From: Planococcus shixiaomingii
GTDB taxonomy: Bacteria > Bacillota > Bacilli > Bacillales_A > Planococcaceae
Length of the DNA stretch: 64,000 nucleotides
Direction of reading: 5' to 3'
Assembly (NCBI RefSeq): GCF_030413615.1
Contig: NZ_CP129236.1
Span: forward strand, 2,712,001-2,776,000
The notes below the pieces were generated by a model. The model ran no database searches. It saw only the letters and a program-made list of their open reading frames with translations, and was not told the origin of the DNA. Shown piece after piece: positions 17,869 through 25,681 of the stretch (position 1 is its first letter; every line of letters starts with the position of its first letter). The translations under genes were made by a program, and so were the position numbers.

Positions 17869-17914
17869 AGAATAGTCAAACAATTAAGATTATAAATTTG
17901 AGGAGGAATGCAAC

Positions 17915-18058
17915 ATGAACAATCACACAAACTGGTGGGAACCTATCTTCGCAGGAGAACTTGAAGTCGGCTTAAACAAAGATAAACTTGAAGACATTGA
18001 ACAAGAAACTTTCTTATACTTTAACGAAGCAAATTTCGAAATGGAGTCGAACGCCTAA
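17915..18058 (+). CDS. Small hypothetical protein (47 aa), probably stress-induced
   Basis: A 47-residue ORF starting MNNHTNWWEPIFAGELEVGL and ending NEANFEMESNA. It has a very strong ribosome site (GAGGAGG, eight bases before ATG 17915), a sigma-B-like promoter upstream and a strong terminator downstream, so it is a complete transcription unit. The protein is acidic (many D and E), has a double tryptophan near the start, no signal peptide or membrane helix, and looks soluble. I do not recognise the family. The unit signals make it far more credible than a chance ORF. It might also be a short functional RNA, but codon structure and ribosome site favour a protein. Confidence 0.7.
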   Translation: MNNHTNWWEPIFAGELEVGLNKDKLEDIEQETFLYFNEANFEMESNA

Positions 18059-18095
18059 TTGAACGCGAAATCCGTTATTAGTGGCATAAGTACAT

Positions 18096-18134
18096 AAAAA
18101 ACGCCTTTTCAAACTATACGGGAAAAGGCGTTTT
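18096..18134. terminator. Bidirectional terminator between the small ORF and alkA
   Basis: AAAACGCCTTTTC and GAAAAGGCGTTTT form a long stem with A and T runs on opposite sides, placed between converging genes. Confidence 0.85.
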
Positions 18135-18144
18135 GTTATGTCTT

Positions 18145-18981
18145 TTATTCCAGGCTGCGCCACAAATAAAGCGCCGCATATGATAAATAAGGTGACCAAT
18201 CGGGCAAATGCCGGATGATTTCTTCCGCTCTCGGTTTTTCCGGAAGCTGCCATTGAAGTTTAAGCGCATTCTGCAAACCGATATCCGCCAACGGAAATAA
18301 ATTTGGCCGGCCTAAACCGAACAGCAAAAAGTTCTGGGCTGTCCAAGGACCGACGCCCCGATAAGTGATCAACTCAGCTGCAATCTCTTCGTCTTTTTTC
18401 GCTTTCATTCCTTCTATATCAAGAGTGCCCTCAGCGATCGCTTGCGACAGTCCAATGACATATTCCGCTTTACGCGTGCTGAACTGCAATTCCCGCAACT
18501 CATTAACGTCTATTCTTGCAATGGTATTCGGCTCCGGATAAAACCATACACCTTCTCTTTCCTCTCCGTATTTTTGTACAAAGCGGCTCGTCAGCGTATG
18601 AGCGAATGACAAATTCAGCTGCTGGTGGATAATGCTTTTCATCAAAGAGCCGTATAAAGAAAATTCACGGATGAGCGGCGTACCTCTATGCTCTTCAAAA
18701 AGTTCGGCCAAATTGGTCGCTTCAAAATGAGCATTGATCGGTTCCAACGATTTGTGGAAATGAAAAAGTTCCTTGATTTCTGTATCTTGTCCGCCCTTTG
18801 CTCCTTCAATAGCAAAGACCGGCTTTTCTGTGGTTCCGAGCGCCTTAACCGTTACGATATTGCCTGCAGCCATCGGTACTTTCACGCTTTTATCCGACAA
18901 GTTGACAGCGTGCAAAGGATCTAACGACAGCCTATCAAGTGCTCGATCAAAATTATAGATGTATGGCAACGAAAAATGCAT
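18145..18981 (-). CDS. DNA-3-methyladenine glycosylase (AlkA family, HhH-GPD)
   Basis: A 278-residue base-excision repair enzyme that removes alkylated purines. The helix-hairpin-helix is ITYRGVGPWTAQN at about 205-217 and the catalytic aspartate is D233 in FPLADIGLQ. An AlkA-like N-terminal sheet domain precedes. B. subtilis YfjP is the closest type I can name. The ATG at 18981 is preferred because a GGGGGAAGG site lies just upstream. Thirteen further in-frame codons up to 19020 have no site. The gene diverges from the nuclease lipoprotein gene and has no repair genes next to it. Confidence 0.88.
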   Translation of the reverse strand: MHFSLPYIYNFDRALDRLSLDPLHAVNLSDKSVKVPMAAGNIVTVKALGTTEKPVFAIEGAKGGQDTEIKELFHFHKSLEPINAHFEATNLAELFEEHRGTPLIREFSLYGSLMKSIIHQQLNLSFAHTLTSRFVQKYGEEREGVWFYPEPNTIARIDVNELRELQFSTRKAEYVIGLSQAIAEGTLDIEGMKAKKDEEIAAELITYRGVGPWTAQNFLLFGLGRPNLFPLADIGLQNALKLQWQLPEKPRAEEIIRHLPDWSPYLSYAALYLWRSLE

Positions 18982-19075
18982 ACGCCTTCCCCCTTTCTCC
19001 CACCGTAACCGAACGTGCATTCGTTTGCAAGCAACCCATTAAAAAAATATAATGAACACAGAAAGCGGGGTTATT

Positions 19076-19792
19076 ATGAAATATATAGTTTGGATTGTTT
19101 GTCTCTTGTTGCTTTCTGGCTGCGGGTTAGTTGATTCGACTGACACAAGCGGCACAACTGATCAAATAGAAGTTGAAGTGACTTCTGTCATCGACGGAGA
19201 CACCATTAAAATCATGTACGAAGGCAAAGAAGAAACTGTTCGTTATTTATTGATTGATACACCTGAAACCAATCACCCTTCACTCGGGGAGCAGCCGCTC
19301 GGAAAAGAAGCGACGAAAGAAAACAAACGCATCATCGAGTCGGGTAAAGTCTCCATCGAATTTGATGTCGGCGAGCGGTTCGACGATTATGGCCGTTTGC
19401 TTGCATATATTTACGTCGACGGCGAAAGTGTACAGGAACAAATGCTGGAATCCGGTCTTGCGCGTGTTGCCTATGTTTATCCGCCAAACACACGATATGT
19501 CGATGAATTTGAAAAATCGGAACAACAGGCAAAAGATGCAGGAATCGGCATTTGGGAATTCGAAGATTACTCGACCAACCGCGGCTTTAATGCTGAAGCG
19601 TATGGCACGGTACCAGCGCCGAATGAAAAAGAAACGGATAACGAATGCGATATTAAAGGCAACATTAACCGAAACGGCAATAAAATTTATCACATGCCAG
19701 GCAGCGGCTCATATGAACAAACCAACCCGGAAAAATGGTTTTGTACTGAACAAGAAGCGCGCGATGCTGGATTTAGAAGCGCCGGCCAGTAA
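19076..19792 (+). CDS. Thermonuclease-family lipoprotein with C-terminal sunset-type domain
   Basis: A 238-residue exported nuclease. The N-terminus is a lipoprotein signal with lipobox LSGC (acyl-cysteine C16). A staphylococcal-nuclease domain spans about 30-165, with VIDGDTIKI, YLLIDTPET and the DDYGRLLAYIYV segment holding the arginine and acidic active-site residues. The C-terminal ~45 residues (CDIKGNINRNGNKIYHMPGS to ARDAGFRSA) match the small sunset-type domain found on other exported nucleases. It should be anchored outside the membrane and degrade extracellular nucleic acid. The ATG at 19076 follows GCGGGG; ATG 19052 has no site. The 2H phosphoesterase gene follows after 14 bases. 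Confidence 0.9.
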   Translation: MKYIVWIVCLLLLSGCGLVDSTDTSGTTDQIEVEVTSVIDGDTIKIMYEGKEETVRYLLIDTPETNHPSLGEQPLGKEATKENKRIIESGKVSIEFDVGERFDDYGRLLAYIYVDGESVQEQMLESGLARVAYVYPPNTRYVDEFEKSEQQAKDAGIGIWEFEDYSTNRGFNAEAYGTVPAPNEKETDNECDIKGNINRNGNKIYHMPGSGSYEQTNPEKWFCTEQEARDAGFRSAGQ

Positions 19793-19806
19793 AGAGGAGG
19801 ATTTTG

Positions 19807-20328
19807 ATGCAAGTCATCGTGCTGCGATTCGATTACGCTACATCAACTAAAATAGAAACTATGCAAGAGCAAGGAAATGTGGCAAGTTTGAAAGACGAAA
19901 CATCATTGCCTCCACACATTACACTGCAAGTTTTTTTGCAAACCAAACCGCTTGATCTAAAAAAAGCGATAGAACCATGGGCTGAACTGATCAAGCAGCT
20001 GCCGTTGTCTTTTTCTTCCCTCGGTTTTTTCAAACAAAGAGGCACTTTTTACTTAGCACCAGTTATAACGCATGAGTTGTCTGATTTGCACCGTTCCTTG
20101 AACTTATCGACGCGGGAGTTTACTGGACAAGATGCCCTGCATCTCCCTGACAACTGGGTACCGCACGCTACCGTGATGAACAATGTTGCCCCACCATTTT
20201 GGGGGCCGTTGTTCGCACGGCTGGCTCTTGAATTCGAACCGTTTACAGGAACCGCTACAGCTTTAGAATGCTGGTCGATTGTGAATGGACGGGCTCAAAC
20301 AGAGTGGAGTGTATTTCTTTCGGAGTAA
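19807..20328 (+). CDS. 2H phosphoesterase / 2'-5' RNA ligase-like protein
   Basis: A 173-residue protein of the 2H phosphoesterase fold with both HxT catalytic motifs: H37 and T39 in PPHITLQVF, and H120 and T122 in WVPHATVMN. Members hydrolyse or ligate 2'-5' or cyclic phosphodiester bonds in RNA or small nucleotides; the substrate here is unknown. The ATG at 19807 has GAGGAGG six bases upstream; an in-frame TTG just before it (19804) is less likely. It follows the nuclease lipoprotein closely and is probably co-transcribed. A second, distinct 2H protein (YjcG) is encoded at 27236. Confidence 0.85.
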   Translation: MQVIVLRFDYATSTKIETMQEQGNVASLKDETSLPPHITLQVFLQTKPLDLKKAIEPWAELIKQLPLSFSSLGFFKQRGTFYLAPVITHELSDLHRSLNLSTREFTGQDALHLPDNWVPHATVMNNVAPPFWGPLFARLALEFEPFTGTATALECWSIVNGRAQTEWSVFLSE

Positions 20329-20339
20329 AAGTTTTATAC

Positions 20340-20465
20340 ATTTCATCTGTGGAGCGATTAACGCTTTAATATCGCTTCTGGCGCTTGGGCATGGCTTTCG
20401 CAAGAAGCCAGGAAAATCGCCTGTCTTCTTGCTTTGCTCAGCTCTTGGACTCACCGGTGCTTAAT
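20340..20465. repeat. Putative intergenic hairpin-rich repeat remnant
   Basis: A non-coding, GC-richer stretch between the 2H gene and tRNA-Val. It contains a 12-bp hairpin with one mismatch (CAAGAAGCCAGG / CCTGTCTTCTTG, about 20400-20431) and a second pair of arms around AGCGATTAA. The style resembles dispersed intergenic palindromes of Planococcaceae, but a second intact copy is not present in this window, so the call is tentative. Confidence 0.3.
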
Positions 20466-20532
20466 ATTGGATTTAAAATCAAGCAATTGCTCTTTTATAG
20501 TATTTAACTATACCTTTTCTTCTCGAAAGACA

Positions 20533-20562
20533 TTGACTTATTACCCGCTCACAATATATAAT
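20533..20562 (+). promoter_or_regulatory. Sigma-A promoter of tRNA-Val
   Basis: TTGACT (20533-20538), an 18-base spacer, and a perfect TATAAT (20557-20562), about 20 bases before the mature tRNA. Confidence 0.7.
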
Positions 20563-20582
20563 AATATTTGTCCTGGAAATGA

Positions 20583-20655
20583 GATTCCTTAGCTCAGCTG
20601 GGAGAGCGCTACCTTGACAGGGTAGAGGTCGCTGGTTCGAGCCCAGTAGGAATCA
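20583..20655 (+). tRNA. tRNA-Val (anticodon GAC)
   Basis: A complete 73-base cloverleaf: acceptor GATTCCT / AGGAATC, D stem GCTC / GAGC, anticodon stem CTACC / GGTAG with loop TTGACAG (anticodon GAC at 20616-20618), five-base variable region, and T arm GCTGG TTCGAGC CCAGT. The discriminator is A and the 3' CCA is not encoded. It has its own promoter and a terminator at 20701-20733. Two degenerate copies of its 3' half lie downstream. Confidence 0.95.
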
Positions 20656-20700
20656 TTGGGTGCCAAACCCACAGCAAATTTTAGGAACAAAATTTGCTCT

Positions 20701-20733
20701 AAAAAACTGTTGCCTTCGGGCGGCAGTTTTTTT
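20701..20733 (+). terminator. Terminator of tRNA-Val
   Basis: CTGTTGCC pairs with GGCGGCAG through a TTCG loop and is followed by seven T residues. Two smaller hairpins (20657-20671 and 20673-20698) separate it from the tRNA. Confidence 0.85.
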
Positions 20734-20802
20734 CTTTTGTCCAAAATTAAACACTTGGCGACTAAGCTTCAAAAAGTTTTTGGGGTTCTCCTTTTACTTG
20801 GT

Positions 20803-20824
20803 CAGGGAGAAATCGCTGGTTCGC
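20803..20824 (+). pseudogene. Degenerate tRNA-like fragment 1 (anticodon/T-arm region)
   Basis: CAGGGAGAAATCGCTGGTTC here aligns with CAGGGTAGAGGTCGCTGGTT of the tRNA-Val 150-200 bases upstream, with one gap and two or three mismatches. It lacks any acceptor stem. It may be a tRNA duplication scar or an old attachment site. Confidence 0.4.
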
Positions 20825-20855
20825 GGTGGACACTCTTAGTTAGCTGGATAGTTAT

Positions 20856-21041
20856 TTATATTTCTCGGTTTATTAATTCAACTGTAAATTGTTCAGGACT
20901 AAAGTTTGCTTTTCTCCCCTCGAATTCCCGGTCTGTATTTTCTATGACAAACCACTTTGAGACAGCTTCAAGGGCGTCTTTGGCACGAACCGTCATGTTT
21001 TCATCTCGATATTTGATTAAATATAATTTTCCTTGTTCCAA
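20856..21041 (-). CDS. Small hypothetical protein (61 aa)
   Basis: A 61-residue ORF beginning MEQGKLYLIKYRDENMTVRA and ending FTVELINREI. It starts at TTG 21041 and has a strong GAGGAGG site eight bases upstream, which makes it credible despite its length. The product is soluble, with mixed charge and no signal or membrane segment. The fold looks like a small alpha-beta domain, and I do not recognise the family. It lies between two tRNA-like fragments downstream of tRNA-Val, in opposite orientation to the tRNA. This placement would fit a small gene left by an element that used the tRNA as its target, but no integrase is present. Confidence 0.6.
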   Translation of the reverse strand: MEQGKLYLIKYRDENMTVRAKDALEAVSKWFVIENTDREFEGRKANFSPEQFTVELINREI

Positions 21042-21106
21042 GTTAGGTTCCTCCTCTCTTCTCTCTTTTCAGCCCTCTTAATAATAAATTATTCCTCTTG
21101 CTTCAT

Positions 21107-21149
21107 CTTATCAGGTTAAAGATCACTGGTTCGAACCAAATAGGACTCA
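21107..21149 (+). pseudogene. Degenerate tRNA-like fragment 2 (3' half)
   Basis: This stretch contains CACTGGTTCGAACCAAATAG followed by GACTCA. It resembles the 3' half of a tRNA: part of an anticodon stem, variable loop, T arm and acceptor strand. It aligns with the tRNA-Val 3' half but has several substitutions and no 5' half. Confidence 0.45.
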
Positions 21150-21220
21150 GAATTTCAAAATGTATAACTCCTATAGTTCATACTTTTTTTCATATCTTTT
21201 GTAAAAACTACCTCCCATCA

Positions 21221-21258
21221 AAATGACCCTTTTCCGCTATTAAGGAAAAGGGTCATTT
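21221..21258. terminator. Terminator of the 153-residue secreted protein gene
   Basis: A perfect 15-bp inverted repeat (21221-21235 and 21244-21258, AAATGACCCTTTTCC) with an 8-base loop. Confidence 0.85.
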
Positions 21259-21290
21259 ATTCTTTATTTACTAGTAGCTTCTACTCTAAT

Positions 21291-21752
21291 CTATTTACTC
21301 TTTACCACTTCAATCGAGTTTAACAATTCATGGGCATGCAGACTGGATGCGAAGGATGCTTTAATAGCCGCTTCTACTTTTGCTGTTTCTTCAGATCCTT
21401 TAAACTTCTTGCTAATTGCTTTAAATTGATGATTCGAAGCATTTAAGCGGTTAACCAGTGAAGTTAGCTGTTTTTGATATGTGTAATATTCTTTCGATGT
21501 AAGCGATTCTTTCGATTCTAACTTCGCCGCAATTTTTGCTACTTCACCATTCACTGAAGAGATCCGTTTTTGAACTGGAGTCAGGTGATGCGCCGCGTTC
21601 ACTTTAACCGCTTCTTTTCCTGCAGTGGCTGTAAAATGTGCTTTTGTTTCTGCACTGGCACCTGGACTAGCAGCATATGCGCCACCTTGTACGGATAATG
21701 CAAGACCAAAAGCTAATGCCGGTGCTGTAATTTTATAAAGCGATTTTTTCAT
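21291..21752 (-). CDS. Secreted hypothetical protein (153 aa)
   Basis: A 153-residue exported protein with a clear signal peptide (MKKSLYKITAPALAFGLALS, probable cut after AYA or AYAA at about residues 28-29). The mature part is rich in A, K, S and E and is predicted by eye to be largely helical and coiled (VNGEVAKIAAKLESKESLTS, YQKQLTSLVNRLNASNHQF). I do not recognise the family. The ATG at 21752 follows GAGGAGG at 11 bases; upstream in-frame codons to 21806 are less likely to be translated. It is a single-gene unit with a strong terminator. Confidence 0.7.
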   Translation of the reverse strand: MKKSLYKITAPALAFGLALSVQGGAYAASPGASAETKAHFTATAGKEAVKVNAAHHLTPVQKRISSVNGEVAKIAAKLESKESLTSKEYYTYQKQLTSLVNRLNASNHQFKAISKKFKGSEETAKVEAAIKASFASSLHAHELLNSIEVVKSK

Positions 21753-21911
21753 GAACTTATCTTCCTCCTCAATCTTATAGGATAACTTACACTTTCTGTT
21801 TACCACGATAAATTTGCACTAATCGCCTCAACCTAATATTTAACAATATAGATATATAAATGTAATATAGTTCCATTATATTTCATTTGTAACTAATCGA
21901 TTGCAATAAAA

Positions 21912-21938
21912 AACGGACGAAAGCTATGCTTCCGCCCA
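21912..21938 (-). terminator. Terminator of the TRAP transporter operon
   Basis: On the minus strand CGGAAGC pairs with GCTTTCG, extended by G-C and G-T pairs, and is followed by six T residues. Confidence 0.7.
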
Positions 21939-21954
21939 TTTACAACTATATGCT

Positions 21955-23991
21955 TTATGCTTCCGACGTTCGCGGCAATTTCTTTTCGCGTGACATCCAC
22001 TGAAGAATAAAGAGAATGGCAAAAACCACAGCTCCGATATACGAGTATATGCCTTCCGGATAAATCAACGCTATGCCAGCGGCAAAAGTGATGATCCGTT
22101 CAATCGCATTGAGCTTACGGTACCAATAGCCGATCAATCCTGCCCCTACTGCAATCATGCCGGCAAACGCCGTGCTTACCACCCAAATGAGCTCCGGCCA
22201 AGTGGTGTCGATCATTAAGAGCGCTGGCGACAAGACGAACATATAAGGAATGATAAATGCCGCTGCTGCTAATTTTGCAGCAATGACACCTGTGCGAATT
22301 GGCTCTCCTCCGGATATACCGGAAGCTGCAAAAGCTGCGAGTGCCACTGGCGGAGTAATATCAGCAATGATCCCAAAGTAAAATACAAACAAATGGGCAG
22401 ATATTGCAATTGCCACTGGCACCGCTGTGCCGAATGGCTGGTCGATCATCAATAATGCGATGATAGCCGGTGCCGCAATTGTTGAGGTGATTACATAGTT
22501 GGCTGTTGTAGGAGAACCCATTCCCAGCACAAGCGAAGCAAGCATCGTAAAGAAGAGCGTAATGATTAGGCTGCCCCCTGATGCAGAAATTAGGCCATTT
22601 GCCAAACTTAAACCTAAACCGGTTTTGACCACCACTCCGACAATAATGCCCGCAGCCGCAGTAGCAGCTCCTACTGCGAGTGCAGTTCTTGCACCGTCGA
22701 CCATCGCATGAATCATATCCTTAAGACTGAGGCGCGTTTCTTTATCGATGGCACTGACTAAAATTGTGGAAAGAATGCCGTAAAGAGCGGCGTGCATAGT
22801 GGGAACTCCGACCATCAAGAAAACCACGATTACCACAATGGGAATAAGTAAATGAATTTTCTTCAAAATTTCTCTGCGGTCCGGCATTTCTTCTTTTGAA
22901 AGACCTTTCAACCCTACACGTTTTGCTTCAAAATGTGTCATGATCCAAACACCGGCAAAGTACAATACCGCCGGGATAGCAGCGGCTTTCGCAATATCCC
23001 AGTAGCTGATACCGCCGATAAACTCAACCATCAAGAATGCGGCAGCCCCCATGATCGGCGGCATGATTTGTCCGCCAGTCGAAGCCGTGGCTTCTACCGC
23101 ACCCGCAAACTCTTTGTTGTAGCCAAGTTTTTTCATCATTGGAATGGTGTAAGCACCGGAAGTAACCACGTTCGCTACTGAACTCCCTGAAATTGTCCCT
23201 TGTAATGCGCTTGAGAAAATGGCTACTTTTGCAGGGCCGCCGATTAAATGCCCGGCAAGTGCAACGGATAAGTCATTGAAGTATTCACCGACTCCGGTTT
23301 TCACTAAAAATGCACCAAATAACAGGTAAATAAAAATAAATGTTGCTGCAACGGCCAAAGGAGTTCCCAATATTCCATCTGTTGTGAAAAACATCAATTG
23401 AACCACAGAATCCAAATCTTGGCCTCTATGCTTTAAAAAACCTGGAAAAGAAGGTCCAAAAAAAGCATAGGCCAAAAACGCAGATGAAATAATGGTGATT
23501 GGCAAACCTACAGCCCGTCGTGTCGCTTCGAGTGTCAAGAGGATGGCCAGGATGCCGACAAACATATCAAATTCGGTGACCCGTCCGACCCGAAAGACCA
23601 AATCGTCGTACATCACTGGCCAATAGGCTCCGACGAGAATCGCCAACAAGGCCAAAATATAATCGTAAAAAGGCACTTTCCGTCCTTCTCCTTTGCGTTT
23701 AAAAGCAGGGAACAGCAGGAAGATCAATGACAGCGCAAACCCTAAATGGACAGAACGCTGGATATACGCTGTAAATTGCCCGTTGATGGCGGTATACAGC
23801 TGAAACAAGGAAAAGGCCAACAAGCCATAAAAGACGATGTGTTTTACAAATCCGCCCAATTCACGTGTATTCGATTCAGGATCGTATTTCTGCAAGATCT
23901 CTTTCTGTTTTTCTTCAGATATATAGGAAAACTCCTCTTCTGGAGGCAGCTTTAGTTCTTCTTTTTCCTCAGGAGGCAATTTCTTGCTCAT
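21955..23991 (-). CDS. TRAP transporter fused permease (small plus large subunits, TAXI type)
   Basis: A 678-residue membrane protein in which the small DctQ-like and large DctM-like TRAP subunits are fused. The N-terminal ~55 residues are cytoplasmic and very charged (LPPEEKEELKLPPEEEFSYI). About four helices (60-175) form the Q part. The large M part follows with the family segments GGQIMPPIMGAAAF, GMGSPTTANYVIT and ADITPPVALAAFAASGISGG. It moves a carboxylate-type substrate using an ion gradient together with the TAXI binding protein two genes upstream. Its start overlaps the DUF1850 gene by 23 bases, so translation is probably coupled. The substrate is unknown; glutamate or other organic acids are possible for this family. 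Confidence 0.92.
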   Translation of the reverse strand: MSKKLPPEEKEELKLPPEEEFSYISEEKQKEILQKYDPESNTRELGGFVKHIVFYGLLAFSLFQLYTAINGQFTAYIQRSVHLGFALSLIFLLFPAFKRKGEGRKVPFYDYILALLAILVGAYWPVMYDDLVFRVGRVTEFDMFVGILAILLTLEATRRAVGLPITIISSAFLAYAFFGPSFPGFLKHRGQDLDSVVQLMFFTTDGILGTPLAVAATFIFIYLLFGAFLVKTGVGEYFNDLSVALAGHLIGGPAKVAIFSSALQGTISGSSVANVVTSGAYTIPMMKKLGYNKEFAGAVEATASTGGQIMPPIMGAAAFLMVEFIGGISYWDIAKAAAIPAVLYFAGVWIMTHFEAKRVGLKGLSKEEMPDRREILKKIHLLIPIVVIVVFLMVGVPTMHAALYGILSTILVSAIDKETRLSLKDMIHAMVDGARTALAVGAATAAAGIIVGVVVKTGLGLSLANGLISASGGSLIITLFFTMLASLVLGMGSPTTANYVITSTIAAPAIIALLMIDQPFGTAVPVAIAISAHLFVFYFGIIADITPPVALAAFAASGISGGEPIRTGVIAAKLAAAAFIIPYMFVLSPALLMIDTTWPELIWVVSTAFAGMIAVGAGLIGYWYRKLNAIERIITFAAGIALIYPEGIYSYIGAVVFAILFILQWMSREKKLPRTSEA

Positions 23992-24505
23992 TTAGATTCA
24001 CACCTTTCAGCTGCTGGATAAAGGACAAACGTTGTACTCTTACTGTATACGACTGTCCCCGCTCAAGCGTTTTTTTCAAATCGATTTCATCGCTCGCTGT
24101 CAGAAAAAAGAGGTCAGCATCCACATCACCGATGAATAAACGAAAGTCTGCCATCTTTCTCGCCATATTGGTAATATGATACTTGCCGTTACGCTCGCTG
24201 AATGTTTCTCCCTCTGCCGCATCCGATGGCATGCCTATACTAAAATCTTCATATACCAACCCTGTAGCCACCAGTGAGTTGTCTTTTAAAACTTTGTAAC
24301 TTTCAAGCACATCTGAACGATGGATTGTATGTGTATACTTGATCTGAAAAGAAGCTTCTTCCAACGGCAAATAAGCTGTGATGGTGTCAGTATCATTACG
24401 GACAAATACATAATTTTTTTGAAATGGCACGAAAGCGAGGATTAAAAAAAAGGCCAAAAAGGCGGCTAATACTGAACCTGTCCATTTTTTCTTTATAGCT
24501 GCCAT
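23969..24505 (-). CDS. DUF1850 domain protein of the TRAP operon
   Basis: A 178-residue protein with one N-terminal membrane helix (VLAAFLAFFLILAFVPF) and an exported domain that fits DUF1850, a family regularly encoded between TAXI binding proteins and fused TRAP permeases. The FQIKYTHTIHRSDVLESYKV segment is characteristic of it. The role is unknown; an accessory part of the transporter is the simplest inference. The ATG at 24505 follows GGAG at eight bases; an ATG at 24532 is possible but less well placed. The gene lies between the SBP and permease genes and overlaps the permease start. Confidence 0.8.
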   Translation of the reverse strand: MAAIKKKWTGSVLAAFLAFFLILAFVPFQKNYVFVRNDTDTITAYLPLEEASFQIKYTHTIHRSDVLESYKVLKDNSLVATGLVYEDFSIGMPSDAAEGETFSERNGKYHITNMARKMADFRLFIGDVDADLFFLTASDEIDLKKTLERGQSYTVRVQRLSFIQQLKGVNLNEQEIAS

Positions 24506-24541
24506 AATCTTTTCTCCTTCACCAGCAAACATAAAGAACGA

Positions 24542-24563
24542 CGATAAAGCTTTCGCTTTATCG
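24542..24563 (-). promoter_or_regulatory. Intercistronic stem-loop between TAXI SBP and DUF1850 genes
   Basis: CGATAAAGC and GCTTTATCG form a 9-bp stem with a GAAA tetraloop on the minus strand. There is no T run after it, so it is more likely an mRNA-stabilising or processing hairpin than a terminator. Confidence 0.55.
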
Positions 24564-24577
24564 CCCTTTGCTCTTAA

Positions 24578-25567
24578 TTATTGATTGACTTCATCAAAGT
24601 ATTTTTGGGCTCCGGGATGAACCGGTATACCGATTCCTTCGAGCGCGGTTTCAGCTTTGATAAACTGGGCTTTCGCATGCTGAATTTTATCGGTGTTTTC
24701 AAATATCGCTTTAGTGACGTCGTACACCACTTCTTCCGGCAATTCATTTTGGGCGACTAGCATCGCAAGTACCGACACTGTTGGAACGTCTTCTGGTATG
24801 CCGTACGTATCAGCCGGTATTGTTTCGTGGGCATAATACGGATATTTTTCAATAAGCGCATCCGCTTTATCTTTCGCAACCGGAACGATGGCCACTTCCG
24901 CAGAAGCGCTCAAGCTTTCCACCGCCCCTGTAGGTGTTCCCGCAGTTATGAAAGCTGCGTCAATTTGCCCTGCTTGAAGGCTTTCCTGGGATTCAGCAAA
25001 GTCCAAATTCTGTGCTTTCACATCTTCCATCGTCATACCATGAATTTCCAGCAGTTGCTCCGCATTGATATACGTCCCTGAACCTGGTGCGCCGACAGAA
25101 ACGCTTTTTCCTTTCAGGTCTTCAAATGAAGTGATTCCAGTACCTTCGGTTGTTACTAATTGAATCGTTTCCGGATAAAGTGCCCCGATGGCCGAAACTG
25201 TGTCGATGACTTCTCCTTCAAACATATTTGAGCCTTCTGCCGCATAAAACGCCGTATCTGTTTGAACAAAAGCAAGCTGGGCATTGCCATCAGCAAGTCC
25301 CGTCATATTAGCGGCTGATGCTTGGGAAGATTCAGCTGTCGTTTTGATGCCGGTTTCATCTGTGATGATTTGTGCCATTGCACCACCCAAAGGATAATAT
25401 GTACCGGTCGTTCCACCAGTCAGCAAGCTTAAAAATTCAGGCTTTTCTGCTTCGCTGCCCCCGCTTCCTCCATCTGTGTTTTCAGACGCGGGTTCACTTC
25501 CGCATCCTGCTAGAAACATCGAACCCGCCAAAGCGATTGCTGCCATTAGCCCCATTTTCTTTTTCAC
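24578..25567 (-). CDS. TAXI family TRAP transporter solute-binding lipoprotein
   Basis: A 329-residue extracellular binding protein. The N-terminus is a lipoprotein signal with lipobox LAGC (MAAIALAGSMFLAGCGSEPA). TAXI-family features include LLTGGTTGTYYPLGGAMAQI near residue 50-70 and DLKGKSVSVGAPGSGTYINA near 150. It captures the substrate for the fused TRAP permease. The start is taken as GTG 25567 because AAGGGG lies nine bases upstream. The in-frame ATG at 25576 overlaps that site. It is the first gene of the three-gene operon, followed by a stable stem-loop that may keep it in excess over the permease. Confidence 0.92.
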   Translation of the reverse strand: MKKKMGLMAAIALAGSMFLAGCGSEPASENTDGGSGGSEAEKPEFLSLLTGGTTGTYYPLGGAMAQIITDETGIKTTAESSQASAANMTGLADGNAQLAFVQTDTAFYAAEGSNMFEGEVIDTVSAIGALYPETIQLVTTEGTGITSFEDLKGKSVSVGAPGSGTYINAEQLLEIHGMTMEDVKAQNLDFAESQESLQAGQIDAAFITAGTPTGAVESLSASAEVAIVPVAKDKADALIEKYPYYAHETIPADTYGIPEDVPTVSVLAMLVAQNELPEEVVYDVTKAIFENTDKIQHAKAQFIKAETALEGIGIPVHPGAQKYFDEVNQ

Positions 25568-25681
25568 TAACCTCATCCCCTTTTTCTGATTAATTAGATT
25601 ATTCTATTTTTTATCATACCATGACTATCTATCCATTGAAATACATTATTTTATACTTATTTTTAGCAGTTAAAAAGAAAA

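Noticed and set aside
20656..21081. Plus-strand ORF of 141 codons after tRNA-Val
   Set aside because: It begins inside the tRNA trailer hairpins, crosses the tRNA terminator and lies opposite the better supported 61-residue ORF.
23865..24179. Plus-strand ORF across the TRAP permease and DUF1850 genes
   Set aside because: Antisense shadow of two overlapping genes with coherent protein families.
25577..25620. CodY box upstream of the TAXI binding-protein gene
   Set aside because: Only about 10 of 15 positions match.
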